The notes under the pieces are model-generated. The model was not told the origin of the DNA, did not search any database, and saw only the letters and a list, made by a program, of their open reading frames with translations. Shown in pieces: positions 29,124 through 40,407 of a DNA stretch of 64,000 nucleotides. The stretch is from Skeletonema tropicum (lineage: Eukaryota > Bacillariophyta > Thalassiosirophyceae > Thalassiosirales > Thalassiosiraceae). Position 1 is the first letter of the stretch, and each line of letters starts with the position of its first letter. The stretch covers positions 1,302,001-1,366,000 of the forward strand of contig CM074129.1 in the NCBI GenBank assembly GCA_037178625.1, in the 5' to 3' direction. Position numbers and translations under genes: made by a program.

Positions 29124-31670
29124 TTAATTCAGATTCAGATCAAATGAAGCCGAATATGATGAGCCGAAGTCATCATCAGTAACCGAAACAAGTAGCTTGC
29201 TCTCTACGAAGACCGTCACTCTGTTTTCTTTGCTCCCAAAAATATCCAAGCTATTAATATAAAGTGTGTATGAGCCATTGGGGAGGCAAACCCATTGACT
29301 GTACACGTCAAATGGCTTCCTGTAGGGCCCACCAGCGGCGAAGACTCCTCCTGTTTCATTCATGACCTTCCAAGAGAGCAGCTGGGGGTTGGCAGCTGTA
29401 GTTACCTTGACGAAAAAGTCCCCTGCACACCAATCGAATTCTCTTCCGCTTAGCTCGTCTGCATTATATGGTAGGCTGAACACCATCTCCTCATTTACTC
29501 CAAACTTTGTCGATCCTCCAATCATGAGTGCATCAGAAAAGATTAAGTAGTTCCCTTTTGGACCAAGACCGTCGCCCCGGGTATTTGTAATATTGAATGA
29601 GTATCGGCCTGGAGGGACACATTCGTTGTAGGTCAGATTCGCACTGTGCTTCAGCGGCCCTTCCTGGACGAAAACTTCTCCCGTCTCAATGTCAAGCAAC
29701 TCCCAAGTGACAGTATGACCGTAGTACTTGTGAGCATCATCCAGATTTGTCTCTATCAAAGCGAGGAAGTTCTCACACCCAGCAACGGTCGGTTTACTTG
29801 TTGGAGCTGGATTATTTGCCAACACAAACGACTTGGAGGTGGAATTCCCAATCTTGTACTGCAAATCGAGGAATTTCTCTTCCACATAAACCTGAAAGTG
29901 GCCCGGATAAGTCACTCCATCCCCATTAGAATCAAACAAGGTCAAGTTATACACCCCGTCCGGTAGGCATGCTCTCGAATAGTACAATGATCCCGGCCCC
30001 TCCTGATATGGACCACCCTGAACAATCACTTGATCCGTTTCTTGATGGTACAACTCAAACGTATTCTGCTCCGGATGATCATCCGTATAGAACACCATGA
30101 AGAAATCATTACTGCAATGTATTATCTCATCTCCATCCGGTTCATCACCATAGTATGGTACCGAAAACGAAAATTCTTCATTCAAAAAGAACGAGTCCGA
30201 ACCACCTATCATTGTATCATTGGAGTAAATGAGGTAATACCCTCCCCGTTTTTCACCTAGGAGACTACCAAATCCGTGTCCTCCCGAATTGGTAATGTTA
30301 AATATATACCTCCCATTTGCAATACATTGCTCTTTCTCATCGTCATCCTTTCCACCAATAATGTAAGTTTCATCACTTTCGAGTGGTCCACCCTGCAGAA
30401 TTATCTCGGAGGTATCATATTGAATTAACGTCCATGTTAATTGGTCGGTAACGCTTAGCATTCCGGTGACTATTTCAATTTCCAATATGTTGCATTCCTT
30501 TGTAGGTGATGGTGTTGGACTAGGAGTGGAGGTGGTATTTGTTGGCTGTGCTGTTGACACGATGGTGCTGTTGTTGCTGCTGCTGTCACCTTCACCAAAA
30601 AGAGTAGATTCCAAAGTCTTGACGACAGTAGGAGGAGATGATGATACCAATGTCGGTTTCATAGTAGGTAACTGAACTTCATTCCTAACATCATACGGTG
30701 GCGGTGTCGTCACTTTATTACCACCAAGATTGTTTATGTTGTCTTTTGTATTCAGCTCCTCCTCCTCCTCTTTCCAAAACACGCCAAATAATCCCGTTGC
30801 ACCAGTCACCCATGCAAGAGCCATTAATAAAATTGCCACTCCAATCATGGCAACGATTTTGAGCCCATTTCGATATTTGGCAATTCGTGCGTGTGCCATT
30901 TGTACACTTTCGTCATTATCGCCGTAGTCATTGTCAGATTGACTGCTGATGTCAAACCTTACTCTCCTATTGCCATTACTATTGCTGTGGTTTTGGAGGT
31001 TGTTGTTGTTATTATTATTATTCTCAGTGTCACTACCCTTTGGTGAATAGGGAGGCAACAAGGACCCCCACGATTGGATCTCATCTGCATCATCATCATC
31101 CTTTTGAACAGTTCTATATTCCGTTTCAAACTTTTTGAATCCCAAATATTGCTTTTGTTGTTGTTGTTGTTGCTGCTGCTGTGCTTGTTGCTTCTTCTTT
31201 TTCTTCTTCTTCATGCCAAATCGATGTCGTAATTTTGTCTTCTTCTCCTTCTCTTTCGTTGGTGGTGGTAGTCCGTAGGGAGTGTTGTTGTTGGTGGGGA
31301 CATCATCATTGATGGAATCATCATTGCTTTCGACTCCGGTGTAATTAAATGTATTCGCTGCGGTGGTTTGCACGTTGTTGAAGTCATCACTTTCATCTTC
31401 TGCTTTGTACGAGTTATTATCGTTACTCATATGCATTGTTTGAGAGGAAGCATTACGATCTGCGGATGATTCTTCCACGTCAGAAACCACGAGTTCACCC
31501 TGTACTGCATAAATTGGTTGAAGAGAGGGCTGCTGGGTGTCCAATAAATCAATGACATCATCATCTGCTGTTGTGGTAGACATAATATTCTGAAGTGGGG
31601 AAGAATTGCTCACATCATCACCTCCCTTTTCTTCAGCGGCAGCACTGTTATCAGGTGACTCTTCCTCCAT
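29124..31670 (-). CDS. Single-span membrane protein with four extracellular repeats
   Basis: An 848-residue intronless frame. Residues 1-265 are hydrophilic and disordered, with a Lys run, a Gln run (about 161-173) and an Asn run. A single membrane span lies at about 270-292, with no N-terminal signal peptide, so type II topology is likely. A Thr/Pro/Ser linker follows. Then come four repeats of about 110 residues that share a start Cys, a Trp/Leu-x-Leu strand, a Gly-Gly-Pro turn, a Cys-x-x-Pro/Asn-Gly-x-Tyr-x-Phe/Leu strand and a Gly-Asp-Gly or Gly-Gly-His-Gly loop. Such Gly-Asp-Gly repeats occur in many secreted stramenopile proteins; their ligand is unknown to me. The 5' flank of this gene has a partial copy at 44.9-45.7 kb in front of a chimeric pseudogene. 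Confidence 0.85.
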   Translation of the reverse strand: MEEESPDNSAAAEEKGGDDVSNSSPLQNIMSTTTADDDVIDLLDTQQPSLQPIYAVQGELVVSDVEESSADRNASSQTMHMSNDNNSYKAEDESDDFNNVQTTAANTFNYTGVESNDDSINDDVPTNNNTPYGLPPPTKEKEKKTKLRHRFGMKKKKKKKQQAQQQQQQQQQKQYLGFKKFETEYRTVQKDDDDADEIQSWGSLLPPYSPKGSDTENNNNNNNNLQNHSNSNGNRRVRFDISSQSDNDYGDNDESVQMAHARIAKYRNGLKIVAMIGVAILLMALAWVTGATGLFGVFWKEEEEELNTKDNINNLGGNKVTTPPPYDVRNEVQLPTMKPTLVSSSPPTVVKTLESTLFGEGDSSSNNSTIVSTAQPTNTTSTPSPTPSPTKECNILEIEIVTGMLSVTDQLTWTLIQYDTSEIILQGGPLESDETYIIGGKDDDEKEQCIANGRYIFNITNSGGHGFGSLLGEKRGGYYLIYSNDTMIGGSDSFFLNEEFSFSVPYYGDEPDGDEIIHCSNDFFMVFYTDDHPEQNTFELYHQETDQVIVQGGPYQEGPGSLYYSRACLPDGVYNLTLFDSNGDGVTYPGHFQVYVEEKFLDLQYKIGNSTSKSFVLANNPAPTSKPTVAGCENFLALIETNLDDAHKYYGHTVTWELLDIETGEVFVQEGPLKHSANLTYNECVPPGRYSFNITNTRGDGLGPKGNYLIFSDALMIGGSTKFGVNEEMVFSLPYNADELSGREFDWCAGDFFVKVTTAANPQLLSWKVMNETGGVFAAGGPYRKPFDVYSQWVCLPNGSYTLYINSLDIFGSKENRVTVFVESKLLVSVTDDDFGSSYSASFDLNLN

Positions 31671-32267
31671 GGTGACAACTGGCTACTGGCTACTCTTGAC
31701 GGGGCTACTACTTGACACTTCTGACGATAAACTTTCAAACTGTAATTGCTTCATTGAAATAACGAACAACAACAAGCAAGACAAGGAACGAAAAATGTGA
31801 GAAGCGAAAGCACAACACAAAATACAAGAAAGGCTCAGCTAGAGATAATAATAATCCAAGCTTCGACAAAGCTTAGAGTTATTGCGGAAATCTGACGAGC
31901 TCTAGCGTAGATAGCGTGGGCGCGTGGCGTTTAATCTATTTTATTAAATAACGGTCACTTTAGGTAGGCGACACCCAAAATAAAGGCTCTGGGCGCTTTG
32001 GCAGAAATTCCTTCACGTCATGAGGTCATATCGGTCCACTGAGGACATCGCCGCCGGCATTTAGTGATGCCGACCGACGTTCCGCTCCATACCATAGCCG
32101 CCGCCTCCGCCATGGTTCTGGTGTGCACAGTGATCAAATTTTGAAAAGTGTGTGACACGGCTAGAAAAATGATGGAGGGGGCGCCCCGTTTCCCCGCTGG
32201 AGTGACCCCTGGAAAAGGCGCGCAGGCCAAGAAACCGAAAATACCCAAGCTCCATGGCCAGTGCCAA

Positions 32268-32325
32268 ACCACAGTCATAGCTGTCTCATCTCCTTGACTC
32301 CATCAAGTGGATTTTTTTATGTACG
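32268..32325 (+). repeat. Inverted repeat, left arm
   Basis: A core of about 47 bases around GTCTCATCTCCTTGACTCCA matches the reverse complement of 33757-33815 with few mismatches. The arms are about 1.5 kb apart and could be the ends of a decayed element. Confidence 0.6.
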
Positions 32326-33756
32326 TAGGAATCGTCCAAGAAGCGGTACCAAAGTGGCGCCATCGATCTTCGAGCACATCACCACCATGGGATTTCCGCC
32401 CGAGTAGCGTACTTTACTAAGCATTGTGCTGTTAGATCAAAGATATAATGCTCGTGATGCCTATATAAATATTTATGAATGTATGGAGCAGCTTGGTATG
32501 TACCGATTTTACATATGATGTAAAATGCAAGCCAATTAGTGCACAAGAATGTGTATCCTCAACTCCTCAGGAGCAATGAACGATGGTGTTGTAACAAATA
32601 TTTCAGCACTATCGACAAGAAACACTGTTGAAATAATGAACTTTAGACGCATATCAATGATGGATATATCTTATTGTTGTATAATAATAATTTATGAGGC
32701 CCACAGATCCGTGTTATACGACATAAATGCATGCAGATAAACAACTATCTCATAAGAGAGAATACTCTTTGTGCATTCCAACGATATCAGCAGTGAAAAT
32801 ATGCAGCTTTATCCGTCGAACATTAATTCATCGAAACCTAAGAGCCTTAAAAAGTAGTTGAAGATCCTACTCCGATCTATTCAGACGCAATGTGGCGTCA
32901 TAACAACAGCCTTCTTCGGAGACAATATGTGCACCTATTCCACCCAATCAACTTCAAGTCACTCAACTATGACCCTACATCATCAATAACCTACATAGTT
33001 GTTGTGCTGTTGTTGTCGGTTGGTTAGGTTGATTTGAATGACGTTACCATCGGAGTTGTTCTGTAAATGGCCATGATGTGTTTGTCTTGTGATGTAAAGA
33101 TTGAGTTCGCCGATGATAGTGTAGGGAGTGAAATCGGATCTCTATTGTCAACTTCACGATACAAAGCGATCCTAACATATTATTGATAGCTCTTGTGTCG
33201 TGTTTAGTTGTATCTCCTTGATTAGAGGTCGGAATAGAACAATGAAATGGGTGACATTTGTTTGTAATCGATGATGTGATGTGTAGCAGCAATATTGGTG
33301 CCCGACGGAGTGCTATGGCCATATGAAGTCACTAGCAATGTGCCACACCAACACCCAATGTCTATATGTATAAGCGACAGCGAGGATTGATGGAGAGAGA
33401 CCGATTGTACCATTCATATTGAGTGGAATTGGAGGACGGCAGAGGTTGTTTTTCGTGATTTCGTAGGCTTATTTTGGTTTGGAGGTTTGGGGCGAGACTA
33501 TTGTAACTTAGTGGGCCAGGTAGATCAAAAGTTTCTCCGTGATCTCAGCTGCTCAGATGGGCCTAGCACCAACTAAGTTTCTGGAGAGTTGAGGAGATAC
33601 GATTTTACCCACTATGCCGGCATCATGGTATTTTGGTTCATTTCCCCATGATGTTGAATTATGTGTTTTGTGTGCTTGAAAGTGTTGGAACAAAAGACGC
33701 GGGAAATTTTTGAAATGTATTTTTGCGCAAATTGGAATGCTGGATGACATCTTGTA

Positions 33757-33815
33757 CACGAGGTACGTAGGAATCCAGTGGATGGAGTCAAGGAGATAAG
33801 ACAGCTATACGTCCG
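33757..33815 (-). repeat. Inverted repeat, right arm
   Basis: Reverse-complement partner of 32268-32325. The sequence between the arms has no recognisable coding content. Confidence 0.6.
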
Positions 33816-34154
33816 GCCATGTGGTGGTCTTGTTGATGATGGAGGATGAGAACCCTCCCGCCCAAATTTGTATGAGTTCCTACGCACGTATAAAACTATT
33901 TTTCTCAAATCAAAACAAAGCTTAGCTCTCTGCGGATTTGAGCTCAGCTCGCTCTCAGCTTTTCACATCTGTACCCCATTTGTTCACAGCACAAATATTC
34001 GCTGAGAACGAGCATCCTGGCTAGGCTGACCCTGCACTTAGCCATAGAAGTACGCATTCGGTGAAGTAGCGTGCGCCTTATGCGTCATTTCCTTGATGTA
34101 TGTTACCTCTTTATCCAATAGAGCCCCTGCCTTTGGACGTCTAACCCCTTTCCT

Positions 34155-34305
34155 ACGAAAGTAATGAGAAAGAATTCATAGAGAAATAAAGAAGAAGCTG
34201 CTTAGCAGAATATGACAGAAAACAAGATCTTAATACCGCTCTTATTTTCATTTGTGCAGAAAGAGTACGATATTTCGTGCAAAGAATAGAAGCACGAACC
34301 GTGGC
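34155..34305 (+). repeat. Diverged dispersed repeat, copy A
   Basis: Aligns to 39872-40125 with roughly three quarters identity; the other copy has an internal extra segment of about 100 bases. A shared core is TTTCGTGCA...GAAGCACGAA. The family is unknown. Confidence 0.5.
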
Positions 34306-35090
34306 TTGAGTCACTTTTCTGTACGTGGGCTGTACCTGTTCGCGAGGTTCTTTCTTTCTTTCTTTCTTGTGTTTTCGCAAAATTGATACCATTGAGAAAG
34401 CTTCTATGAATTCCAACCGTACTTATGTGGTGTCACTCTAGAGTGAGTGAGCGAGCAGCATTCAGGAATAGTCCGGTCTTTCCGCTGCTAAACATTGACC
34501 GATAGCTGCTGAGAACTCCTGGCTTTGAGATAGAACATAATACCCCTTCCATTTTTCTTTTTTTTTTGCGGCCATAAAATTGATGCCTGCTACAAGGTGC
34601 ATCATCTGTCGTCTCCCACCGACCAACACTCATCATGTCCTCACCTAAGTACACCTCCACCAGCATCAGGAAGCATTCCTCCACTTGAGCTCGGGGAACC
34701 ACAACTGTCAACTGCAGAAGATGAGGAGGCAAGCTCTACGCCGGACATCGAACTGTCACCTGCAGAAGAGGAGGAGGCAAGCGCTACGCCGGACATCGAT
34801 TTTTTCGATGTAGAAAGCAACAGTGATGTTGATGTATCTGATCTCCTCTTCGATTTTCCCATTCATTATGTTAATGTGGTAGTGTTAGATTTAAATGCGG
34901 ATGGTAGTTGAAGAATTGACGAGATTACCAAGTAACACAGACGTCTTCGATGTGGAGGACGTGAAGTTGGTGTATGCATGGGTACTGAGTCGGCGCACTT
35001 GCCTTTTTTTTTATTTTTATTGCAGGAACGAGTGAGGAGAGTATGAGAGTAGTATCCAGGCTACTACTGTGAGAGCGCTCAACGTCCAGA

Positions 35091-35290
35091 TGTATGCGCT
35101 ATGATTGAAAGCCCCCTCTGAATCAATGCTGGAGATCCCTCTGAGGATGCTCGCTTCGTAGAGGTGATGGATAATCATATGGATGCATAAGTATGTCGCT
35201 ATGATTGAGAGATACCTCTGAGTAAATGTTGGAGATCCCTCTGAGGATGCTCGCTAAATAGAGGTGATGGATAATCATATTGATGCGTAC
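35091..35290 (+). repeat. Two tandem 100 bp units
   Basis: Two units with a period of 100 bases share GGAGATCCCTCTGAGGATGC and GAGGTGATGGATAATCATAT. They lie just upstream of the decayed copia element and may be part of it. Confidence 0.75.
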
Positions 35291-35514
35291 TATTAGCAAG
35301 AGGGAGTTTCCTTCTAGAAAGGAACTCATTGTATAATTGGCTGACGCTCTGGAATCACTGGGAAGATCTGTTGTGCATGGCATTGCATCTTGCAGAACCG
35401 ATGAGACAAGAGATAACAATGAATTGTTCTTATGAGATTTTGAAGCTATATATTGTGTCGACCACTTTGGGTATTTTCAGTGCGTTGGAGTTGGAGATCC
35501 TACTGGTGTGTCTC

Positions 35515-38480
35515 AGCCGAGATACTTGGTTAGTTATAGCGCATTTCAGAAGAGGATGCTCACAATTTAACAGACGACGCAGCTGGGTAGGTTTTCATCA
35601 ACACTACTTTGTCAAGAGAGTTAGTTTCCAACAAATGATCGTGCATTACGCAACAAACGTTTTATTGATACTATCTTCTACACTGATGCGACGCGAAGAC
35701 CACAAGGAGGTACCAACGTGTACACTTGTCCGAGTTTATGTGTCCAAAAAGGGTTCATTTATACTTGGATGAGATGGCAGCGACGGCATCATGCAGGTGA
35801 GTAGGTGTTCCAGGCACGCTCGTCTGCGATCCTTGAGCATCCAAAAGTGCGAGGAGGTACGCAGGTTTATACGAGGTGGGAATACTCTGCGTGTATTAGG
35901 AGAGCTACGCAGTGGGCTGATTTGGCGGAACGCTAGTTTGGGTTCTTGCATAATCTATCAGCTGAATTTCAGGAAAGCGACGCTCTTATGACGTTATGGG
36001 ATTGCTTTGAGCGGAGGGTGCAAATCATGAACCTTACGGTACATGGCACAACAACTCGGCGGATTAAATCCATGCCCGGTGACTAGATGCACGAGCCAGA
36101 TATTAGCAATATTGCGGCGTTTGGTTGGCTTGATTGATGTTATTCTTTGGAAGATAGGAACTCACAAGATCCCACACGCTATACAGTTGTTTTTTGGGGG
36201 GTGTTTGGAGCCTAGTAATGACCATGGCAGAGAAATGACTATGAATGAGAATGAACGCAGCAATTGGCTGATGTGTATGAATAATATTCGACGCAAATTT
36301 TGGGGACGCGGCGATTTTACCTCCGAGGTAGATGATGTTGAATTATCTACGGCCGAGGAGGAGACTCAGGATAAACTCTACAATGAAGTGGTTCGATGAT
36401 CTGAATGATATCAGCGGCTGGCATATTCATGATGGCGAGGCGGACGCTCTTGCAATACTTGCGGATGAGCAATGAGGTTCGAAGACAATACGTGGTACCT
36501 GAGGCTGATGCATGCATTGCTTCAGGGGAGCCCATTACTGACAGATCACTTGTGGATGACCAGATTGACGTAGAGGTCTTTCCCTCAAGGGGAGGATGGC
36601 CACAAGTTGTGCAAGATGCGATATCACAGTGTCGACAAGGTCTATTGCCGAGTCGCAGTGTTGACAAAGATGGTTAGACAATGGCGTCTATCACCGCTTA
36701 GCCCTGACTACTATTACCTATGTTGTATGGTTCAATGAGAATGTGAAGGCTGAAGCGGTATTGTGCGCTTTTATTGCCCAAAATGTTCTAGAACAAGTTG
36801 CAGTTGGAGTCGATAATATACATTACTCCGAGAGATTGAAAGAATGCTGGATCATTGCCGTCAATTGATGCTAATGCTATATCCAAAAGGGAAGAAGTAT
36901 ATCACGATGAGGTATGATCGGAAGTGGATTCTCAGGCTACGGTTGATGAATGTTCTTGATGAGTATTATTAATTGTCGCAAGCAATGGATGCAGATGCAG
37001 CTGGCTGAAGGATCGAAATATATCAACCCTGTGCTGCGGAGATGGCCGAGTATGTGGTGCAGGATGATAATGAAGTTGCATTTCAGTGTTGTGTTCACAG
37101 TGCGGAAGCAGATGAAGATCATTACATCAGGAAAGGGTAGGTCGAGCCGCAAGATCCACGAGTGTAGTGTGAAGCCGTGCTGGTGTGATAAGTCGAGAAG
37201 TGCATGTTGCATTCCCTACGCCGAAATGATGGGTCCATCAGTCTTTGCAGGAAACACCAGAATGTATATTTCCAAAGTTATTCAGAAGCGCTATGTTGTC
37301 TGCTGTTCCGAATTTGATGTTGAGAATGAAGAAATGCTCTGATCTAGCGAGAGGTTCACGGAAGTCGTTTTGCATGCAGAGATTTTGGACTGCACTAATG
37401 TGAGTATATGCTTGACCTTCGCTTTAAATTGCCGCATGGAGATCCTGTGTTTGCCTTCGTCCTTTTACTAGTGATGGAAAAGTACATGGAGTATATCTTT
37501 GGTGTGTAGAGGGGGGCATGTGATCTTACATACGATTGCAGAAGCCGTGCTACGCAACGAGATTGGCTGACATTCAGAAGCGGAAGAGGCAGCATTCACG
37601 AGAGGCCATCGAGGTATCTTGGCAATAGATCTCGTAGAGTGGAGTTGAACAGGGCTTTTGGCTGTCCCGTATGTTGGCATAGCCTTGACGAATGTTCTGA
37701 GTGGCTGGCCAAGAAGGGTTGCACAATGCCAAGAGTGATGGAGCTCCATTCAAGACTGAGTATCTGCCGGATAGATGCTAGTTGAGAATTGGCTAGTGAG
37801 AGCGCCCTATAGTTGATCTTTGGTAGAAATCCTGCGATAGGCGATAGAGAGTTGGCCTGGTCGGGTAGATATTTGTTGGGAGCTTTCAATGACGACGAGT
37901 TGACATCTTGCTCTGCCCATAGAAGGTCATTTGGAATGTTTGTTTCATCTATTCGCATACTTGACTAAGTATCAGAATGCCAAGATGTTGTATGATCCCA
38001 CTGAGCCACATATAACTTCAGCAGCATTTCAGAAGCAGGATTGGACGTTTCCACTCTAGACGGAGCAGGATGGAAGGAGGTTCTGCCTCCTGATAGCCTG
38101 AGCCGAGAGGAAAAGAATTTGTCATCCGTTGATTTATTTATACATATTGTGCTGGTGATACGGTCACGTGGAAATCTTGCGCTGGTTTCATTGTCTACTT
38201 GAATAATGCTCCTATATCGCTTGGTATTCCAAGAGACAGGGGAGTGTTGATGGTTTGACGGACCAGGCTGAAACTAAGACTACAGAATACATTAGTGCGC
38301 TGATATAAACTGAGAATGATGCGGATTCCAGTCGAGGGCCTGTGTTCTTGAGAATGATCAGTCGGTGTTATCGAACACGATGGGTCTAGGATCCACTTTG
38401 CTTGATGAAGAACAGTGTATGATGCAGTTGCCTATGACTTGGTTCGTAAGCGTGTTATAAGAAGAAGATAGTGATCATAG
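35515..38480 (+). mobile_element. Decayed Ty1/copia (CoDi-like) retrotransposon
   Basis: Broken frames across this span carry copia domains in the right order. Near 35650-35800 is an integrase-like segment with Phe-Tyr-Thr-Asp-Ala, a Gly-Gly-x-x-Val-Tyr-Thr-Cys stretch and Ala-Gly-Glu. Near 36090-36150 is the integrase/RT linker Pro-Asp-Ile-Ser-Asn-Ile-Ala-Ala-Phe-Gly-Trp-Leu-Asp. Near 38160-38290 RNase H has Ala-Gly-Asp-Thr-Val-Thr-Trp-Lys-Ser, Gly-Phe-Ile-Val-Tyr-Leu and Trp-Tyr-Ser-Lys-Arg-Gln-Gly-Ser-Val. A following Leu-Arg/Arg-Met-Met-x-Ile-Pro-Val-Glu-Gly segment lies near 38310-38400. Frames change repeatedly and stops are frequent. The ends and LTRs were not found, so the limits are only those of recognisable coding. 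Confidence 0.72.
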
Positions 38481-39263
38481 ATCAGTATTCACGAAGTATT
38501 GATGATCTGCTTAAAAGGCCAATGGTATTGGGAGAGAGGGGAGCGGTTTGTCGGGAAGATCCTACAATACATATTTCACGATGGAGTAAGAGTAAGGAGT
38601 GATTAGGGATTACGCGGCAACGCCGAAACCGATCACTTCGCTGGCGGTATGGCTGGCCAGCCTCTGATGCAAGCTGGAGTAGTCGATCGTAACAGGGTGA
38701 GATTAGCTTTATGTGAACTTATCCTCCCTCGATAGGGTTCTTTCGGTATATTTTGAGGTGATGACTAGATCTTTGGGATCGTAGAAAGGCATTGGAACAG
38801 CGAAGTAGCACAATCTAGCGCCAGGTGTTGCTAGCTTGAGGGGAGTATTTCAACTCGCTGTAAGGAGTCGTGTTCTATTGAGACAGGCTACGAGCGGCGT
38901 GCGTTGAACAGCTGTAGATTCATGCCATAATTTGTTTAAGAGATGAATTATCACAACGCTGATGCACTTGCTGATGCAGCCCCGATAAGCCGATAGTATC
39001 AGGCCCCGATAAGCCGATAGTTTAGGGCTTCCGCTTCCGCGGTGCCTTGAAAGAATACTGCAAGTCGCTAGCGTGTAGGGCCAAAAAGCCCGGAAGCATG
39101 AGTAGTGCCTGCTCTTTGATGTACTTTTGCTGTTCATACGCGAAAGTGGTCCACTGAGCCGCTAGACGTCTAGTGGCCCAGTGGTACGACTTTCACATAT
39201 GATCAGCACACACTCTCATAATCGAGGCGTCAATATCCAAAACAACCCATACGAAGACTGAGG
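38481..39263. other. Intergenic region with short tandem repeat and palindrome
   Basis: No gene is supported. CCCCGATAAGCCGATAGT occurs twice in tandem near 38980-39022. An imperfect palindrome of about 53 bases spans 39142-39194. Confidence 0.55.
39142..39194. repeat. Imperfect 53 bp palindrome
   Basis: GAAAGTGGTCCACTGAGCC on the left pairs with the reverse complement of the right arm, with the centre at CTAGACGTCTAG and a few mismatches. It could extrude as a cruciform or mark joined transposon ends. Confidence 0.7.
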
Positions 39264-39409
39264 ATGAAAGAGGCAACACCAAGGCCAAGAAGAGGAGGAG
39301 AAAACGAAGGCACATGCAACATGCAACGCAGAAAGGTTTCCGCAGCTTTCCACGACACCATAATCACGCAGCTGGGAGATGATGGCATAAACATAAACAT
39401 AAAGTCGAC

Positions 39410-39865
39410 CAACTTTGCCTCAAATGGAGCTAAACTCGAACCTGCCGACCTTCAAGCTCAAACCACAAGAATTTTCGGCCATAATCAAGTTTCCTCTGAC
39501 TGAAACAATATACCTTAACTACAACAGCGGGCAATGCAAATGCAAATGCAAACGTCAAGCAGATTCCTGTCAACTCCAACATATCAACAACTGGCGACAA
39601 GCTGCAGGGAATGTCGAAAGACATCCTCATTGTCAATGACTGGAACTATCGATGCGTGAACTGGGTCTACGTTGTCTTGTCGAGGGTGAGAACACTAGCA
39701 GGACTCTACCTAATGAAACCGCGTTGGACCTCGAGCGCAGCTTCAATGTTCCTCAAAATCTCATTCGCTTCGAGCAACGATTGAAGGACACCAAAACCAA
39801 AGAACGACCAATTCTCGACATGTTGGGTTACCAATCAAATAAAGAGATCGATACAATGCAGTGAA
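39410..39865 (+). pseudogene. Fragment of a PIF1-like helicase C-terminus
   Basis: Translated in pieces, this stretch gives Thr-Phe-Lys-Leu-Lys-Pro-Gln-Glu-Phe, then Val-Lys-Gln-Ile-Pro-Val-Asn-Ser-Asn-Ile-Ser-Thr-Thr-Gly-Asp-Lys-Leu-Gln-Gly. A Val-Asn-Trp-Val-Tyr-Val-Val-Leu-Ser-Arg-Val-Arg-Thr motif follows, then Leu-Ile-Arg-Phe-Glu-Gln-Arg. The Gly-x-Lys-Leu-Gln-Gly and Leu-Ser-Arg-Val-Arg elements are motifs V and VI of SF1 helicases of the PIF1/Helitron-associated kind common in algal repeats. At least two frameshifts and the loss of the N-terminal motor make it a remnant. The attribution is to the superfamily, not to a named gene. Confidence 0.6.
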
Positions 39866-39871
39866 GAGTTT

Positions 39872-40125
39872 CAGTAATCAGAAAGTTCATGAGAATAAGA
39901 AGAAATTGCTCAGCATCAGCAGATTGTAATAAGAAAAACAGGCTCTTACAAGCTTTGTATCAAAGGCAAAGAACAGTTCTTCACATCACGGGAACCGTTA
40001 AAATATCTAAATGCATCTTTGTTCATTTCACATGTTGGAATACTGATCAGCACCAATCTCTTAATTATGCTCACTTTTGTGCAGCAAGAGAATTTCGTGC
40101 AGCAAGAACAGAAGCACGAAAGCCG
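39872..40125 (+). repeat. Diverged dispersed repeat, copy B
   Basis: Partner of 34155-34305, with about 100 additional internal bases. It directly precedes the promoter of the gene at 40408. Confidence 0.5.
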
Positions 40126-40407
40126 GGAGAAGCTTGCCCTGCCGCTGCACGCCAATAATATAACAGAAATTTTAAAGTACGTCTGATTGATTTTGTCAGT
40201 CGTACCGGTGGTCACAGCGGTAATGGTAATTTGGTACCATTTTCTTGTACCCCACATCTATGTACAAACACGAACAAAAAAGAGCACAAAAAGTGCAAAT
40301 CTTTGACGAGATCTTTGCCCCCATCCGGACGTCACAACGAAACTGCTCATAAATCAACAGCAACAACAAAGTTTCCATTGATATATCGAATAACAACAAC
40401 AGCAACC

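Larger units (their letters stand above)
31671..34596. other. Gene-poor region with inverted and dispersed repeats
   Basis: Nearly 3 kb with no supported gene. It contains the promoter of the large membrane protein (31671-31880, copied at 44.9-45.7 kb), a hairpin at about 32508-32528, an inverted repeat pair (32268-32325 and 33757-33815), and a dispersed repeat at 34155-34305 that recurs at 39872-40125. Small frames on both strands have no family features. Confidence 0.5.

Noticed and set aside
32018..32278. 86-residue minus-strand frame in a GC-rich patch
   Set aside because: No family features, overlaps another frame, and ends in an inverted repeat; judged to be chance.
34597..34911. 104-residue frame with a tandem 48 bp repeat
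   Set aside because: It begins at GTG with no early in-frame ATG and lies next to decayed transposon sequence; the 48 bp repeat is real, but a gene is not supported.
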